Of a DNA stretch of 23,326 nucleotides, positions 21,260 through 23,326 are shown piece after piece. Location of the stretch: contig JAKFEY010000052.1 in assembly GCA_036675475.1 (NCBI GenBank), positions 1 to 23,326 on the forward strand. Reading direction: 5' to 3'. Source of the stretch: JALYRV01 sp036675475 (GTDB lineage: Bacteria > Acidobacteriota > Vicinamibacteria > Vicinamibacterales > SCN-69-37). How positions within the stretch are numbered: the first letter of the stretch is position 1; each line of letters starts with the position of its first letter. A program made the position numbers and the translations under genes. Under the pieces are notes generated by a model, which was not told where the DNA came from, searched no databases, and worked only from the letters and a program-made list of their open reading frames with translations.

Positions 21260-21851
21260 AAGGGCATTGGAAATTGGAGAATGGAAAGTGGAAATAGCAT
21301 TGTCCATTGGCTATTGATCATTGCGGGCTGAAGCGCTGCCTCTGAGGCCGTGGCGGCGGCCGGCGGTGTCTTCGGCAGTCATGCGCGACTTGGCCAGGAT
21401 GCGCGTCAGTTGACGCCCCTCGTCGAGGGCGCGCTCGAGGGCGGGGCCGGTGAGCGTGCCGCGGCGCTTCGACATCTCGAGCCAGCCGACCGCTTCATCC
21501 GCTTCCTCGAGAGCGATGCAGAGTTTCGACAGAAACTCGTTGTGCGACCGCGCGATACATGCCGCGCGATAGTTGCTGGCAGCCGAGTCCGCCGATCGCT
21601 GCAGCTGGTTCGCCCGGTTGCGCGTCTCGATGCGCGAGAACAGCGGCGTCGCAAGCGCGTCGACTGCAACGGCCCACAGGGTGATCCGATCGCGGAGTTC
21701 GTGAGACTTCATGCACGGTCTTCAAGCATCCCGCGTGCCCGCGCATTAACAGGCCTTTCAATAACTCAATAACAAAATCTCCAATGCTATTTCCACTTTC
21801 CATTCTCCAATTTCCAATGCCCTTAAAAGCAAAAAGCCGGCGTGAGCCGGC
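21233..21851. mobile_element. Inverted-repeat-bounded unit carrying a four-helix-bundle (23S IVS-type) gene
   Basis: Perfect 46-bp inverted repeats (21257-21302 and 21782-21827, starting TTTAAGGGCATTGG) enclose a 23S-rRNA-intervening-sequence-type four-helix-bundle gene. Outside each arm, after exactly 8 divergent nucleotides, lies the same palindrome GCCGGCTCACGCCGGC (21233-21248, and reverse complement 21836-21851). The total is 619 bp and there is no transposase. A transcript across it would form a long stem with the gene in the loop, which is the architecture of 23S rRNA intervening sequences. It lies between two convergent genes. Confidence 0.8.
21311..21712 (-). CDS. Four-helix-bundle protein (23S rRNA intervening-sequence protein family)
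   Basis: 133 aa, matching the family's usual 110-130 aa. The first helix is ELRDRITLWAVAVDALATPL, the central conserved stretch is RNRANQLQRSADSAASNYRA, and the third helix region is HNEFLSKLCIALEEADEAVG with WLEMSKRRGTLTG. These match the 23S_rRNA_IVP/S23 family, in which basic helices form oligomeric bundles; the related Avd protein serves diversity-generating retroelements. The function of free-standing members is unknown. The C-terminal tail (about residues 118-133) looks unstructured and ends 8 bp before the left 46-bp arm. The start at 21712 has only a weak ribosome-binding site. The gene lies entirely inside the inverted-repeat unit. Confidence 0.88.
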   Translation of the reverse strand: MKSHELRDRITLWAVAVDALATPLFSRIETRNRANQLQRSADSAASNYRAACIARSHNEFLSKLCIALEEADEAVGWLEMSKRRGTLTGPALERALDEGRQLTRILAKSRMTAEDTAGRRHGLRGSASARNDQ

Positions 21852-21856
21852 TTTTT
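21831..21856. terminator. Bidirectional intrinsic terminator downstream of the OMP gene
   Basis: AAAAAGCCGGC-GTGA-GCCGGCTTTTT is a symmetric 11-bp stem with T-runs on both strands. It ends minus-strand transcription from the outer-membrane protein gene (stop at 21873) and could also stop plus-strand read-through. Confidence 0.85.
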
Positions 21857-21872
21857 GCTCTCCGAGAGCTGC

Positions 21873-22595
21873 CTAGAACCTGATGCGAACGCCGGCACCG
21901 AGCTGGAAGCCGCCGGCGTCGATCTTGGTGTCTTCCGTGAGATCCACGGAGGCCGCCGAGAACTTCGCGAGGGCGCCGAGGCCAATGCGGCTGGTGATCA
22001 TGTAGCGCACGTCCGCGCCCACGACGAAGCCGATGCCCGACTCCGAGAACTCCGTCACCGACACGTTGGTGAGCGTGGGGCCGGGCTCGCTGACCGTGGC
22101 CGTGCTGGGCAGCTCCTGCTGCACCTGCACGAACGCCGGGCCGCCGCTGAAGAAGACATCGATCTTGTCGGTCACCGGCATCGCCCACGTCAGCAGGCCG
22201 GCAATCCACGTCTCGCGGTGCGCGAGATCGGCCGCCGTCACCGTCGCGGTGCGCGGGCTGTCGAAGAGGATCGGGTCGGGGATGCTGCCCGTGATGGCCG
22301 CGTCGGACTTGCTCGACATGAAGGACACGCCAACGCCGACCGCGAGGTTGCGCCAGACGCGATAGCCGGCCTGGCCGTCGATGAACAGCCCGCCTTTGAC
22401 GTCCTGCGCGCTCGCCAGGGTCGCGGTTTCGCCGTACAAATCAAACGTCTGCGTGCTCGACACGTCCGACGTTCCGATCTGAAGGCCCGCCGACAGATTC
22501 ACGAACCCCTTGTCGGCCCACTGCACCTGGGCAAGCGCCGGTGTGGCAGATGAAAGCACGAGTCCACACGCGAGCACTGCAAGTCGTCTGACCAT
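21873..22595 (-). CDS. Outer-membrane beta-barrel protein
   Basis: 240 aa from the ATG at 22595, preceded by a GGAGAGG-type ribosome-binding site; a longer frame upstream lacks a signal peptide at its start and was rejected. The signal peptide MVRRLAVLACGLVLSSATPA ends near ALA|QV. Alternating strands such as GFVNLSAGLQIGT, KGGLFIDGQAGYRVWRNLAV, WIAGLLTWAMPVTDKIDVFF and GIGFVVGADVRYMITSRIGL end in GGFQLGAGVRIRF with a C-terminal Phe, the usual BAM recognition feature. This fits OmpA/OmpW-like 8-stranded barrels (outer-membrane beta-barrel domain). The specific role is unknown. It is divergent from the last lipoprotein gene. Confidence 0.85.
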   Translation of the reverse strand: MVRRLAVLACGLVLSSATPALAQVQWADKGFVNLSAGLQIGTSDVSSTQTFDLYGETATLASAQDVKGGLFIDGQAGYRVWRNLAVGVGVSFMSSKSDAAITGSIPDPILFDSPRTATVTAADLAHRETWIAGLLTWAMPVTDKIDVFFSGGPAFVQVQQELPSTATVSEPGPTLTNVSVTEFSESGIGFVVGADVRYMITSRIGLGALAKFSAASVDLTEDTKIDAGGFQLGAGVRIRF

Positions 22596-22726
22596 TCCTC
22601 TCCCTCTTTCCTGTTCGTTCAACGCCCCGAAAATCACTATCGCTGGGATCCGCGCCGGACGGCGCGTGGCAGGCATGGTAGCACGCCTTTGCACGGTCCC
22701 GCTGGAATCTGCACACTCCCCTGGAG

Positions 22727-22732
22727 TAGAAT
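22727..22732 (+). promoter_or_regulatory. -10 box (TAGAAT) of the right-edge lipoprotein gene
   Basis: TAGAAT is 58 nt upstream of the ATG, leaving room for a leader that includes GGAGTG before the start. No convincing -35 was found. Confidence 0.35.
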
Positions 22733-22790
22733 GCCGCTCGCGGCTCCCAGCCCGCATTCCCTGCAACCTCAGCTATTTGGAGTGATTTTC

Positions 22791-23326
22791 ATGCTTCGAC
22801 ACAAGTACGCCGTTCTGGGCGCTGGGTGTCTGTTCGCGGCCACGGTGGCGTGCAGCAACACCGCGAACCCGGTTTCACCGAACGCCGCCCTCCCGGGCTC
22901 CGGCGCCGCCGGCCCCAACGGCGAAACGCTGAAGATCAGCGCCCCAGGCGCGGCCGCGCCCTCGGGCGGCGCCACGAGCGCGTTCCCCCTCACGCTGACC
23001 ATCTCCAACGTCAGCGGCACGTACGCCAGCTTCCCCGTGACCTATCGCTATGAAGTGCGCAACGCCGCCGGCACCACCGTCGCCAGCGGCACGCAGGCGG
23101 CCGGCTCCGGCAGCACCACCAGCATCGTCGTCAGCCAGACGCTGGCCTTCGATGCGGCGCACACGTGGCGCGTGCGCGCCGAGTACAACGGCGCGTTCGG
23201 TCCGTGGTCGGCCGCGTCGGCATTCCGCTCGCCTGCGGGTTCGTTCCTGCACGCGCAAGAGGCGCTCGACCTGCTGACCGACGGCAAGACCGTGGGACAG
23301 GCGGTGGGCGACGTGACGTTCGGGCC
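22791..23326 (+). CDS. Lipoprotein with FN3-like domain (partial, runs off right edge)
   Basis: 178 codons are visible from the ATG at 22791, with GGAGTG 9 nt upstream. The signal peptide ends at the lipobox TVAC (Cys21). NPVSPNAALPGSGAAG follows, similar to the NPLSPTLAGP motif after the lipobox of the lipoprotein at 20064. A single beta-sandwich resembling a fibronectin-III repeat spans about residues 62-145 (YRYEVRNAAGTTVASG ... AHTWRVRAEYNGAFGPWSAA). Then QEALDLLTDGKTVGQAVGDV begins a second domain that is cut off. The gene is a paralogue in design, and perhaps in descent, of the 20064 gene. The function is unknown. Confidence 0.82.
   Translation, partial: MLRHKYAVLGAGCLFAATVACSNTANPVSPNAALPGSGAAGPNGETLKISAPGAAAPSGGATSAFPLTLTISNVSGTYASFPVTYRYEVRNAAGTTVASGTQAAGSGSTTSIVVSQTLAFDAAHTWRVRAEYNGAFGPWSAASAFRSPAGSFLHAQEALDLLTDGKTVGQAVGDVTFG

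Noticed and set aside
21311..21712. Diversity-generating retroelement (because Avd is related to the four-helix-bundle family)
   Set aside because: There is no reverse transcriptase, no template or variable repeat pair and no C-type lectin target gene in the window.
1..23326. CRISPR arrays, rRNA or tRNA genes, transposases and prophage genes
   Set aside because: No regularly spaced repeat-spacer pattern, no cloverleaf or rRNA-like stretch, and no transposase or phage motif was seen. The repeats found are palindromic or inverted and not CRISPR-like.

Overview
The window is high-GC, densely packed bacterial DNA. It encodes outer-membrane beta-barrels, lipobox lipoproteins and a surface-glycan operon, so the host is a diderm. 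Gene style (split methionyl-tRNA synthetase, DUF4398-type lipoprotein, fibronectin-III-like lipoproteins, four-helix-bundle gene with inverted repeats) suggests Acidobacteriota, perhaps the Vicinamibacteria. That taxonomic placement is inference only.

Layout. (a) 1-3507: a stand-alone tRNA-binding subunit of methionyl-tRNA synthetase (cut by the left edge) is divergent from the catalytic metG, followed by a RadC-family gene and a DUF4398-like lipoprotein whose starts lie 17 bp apart. (b) 3508-4056: 549 bp without a credible gene but rich in inverted repeats; a structured RNA is possible. (c) 7129-4057, minus strand: an overlapping operon of a SAM methyltransferase, a DapF homologue with both catalytic cysteines replaced by serine, and a DASS/SLC13 anion transporter. 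(d) 7204-8954: a 105-bp palindromic element, then a GlpD-like FAD oxidoreductase. (e) 18860-8944, minus strand: a long co-directional gene train. Surface-glycan genes come first (three GT4 glycosyltransferases, a methyltransferase, an SDR epimerase, a hexapeptide acyltransferase, a GT-C-like membrane protein), joined mostly by 4-nt GTGA overlaps. They are followed by ttcA, dtd and an outer-membrane protein gene. (f) 18940-19929: a divergent flippase-like membrane protein, separated from the glycan operon by a heptamer tandem repeat. (g) 20064-23326: two related lipoproteins (the second cut by the right edge), an outer-membrane barrel, and between them a 619-bp inverted-repeat unit carrying a 23S-rRNA-intervening-sequence-type four-helix-bundle gene.

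The best candidates for something new are the four-helix-bundle unit with perfect 46-bp inverted repeats flanked by matching terminator hairpins (21233-21851), the Cys-to-Ser/Cys-to-Ser DapF homologue, the palindromic repeat that supplies the C-terminus of TtcA and abuts the dtd start codon, and the structured non-coding region at 3786-3998. Several starts sit 7-10 nt after a TAnnnT -10 box, which suggests frequent leaderless transcription.
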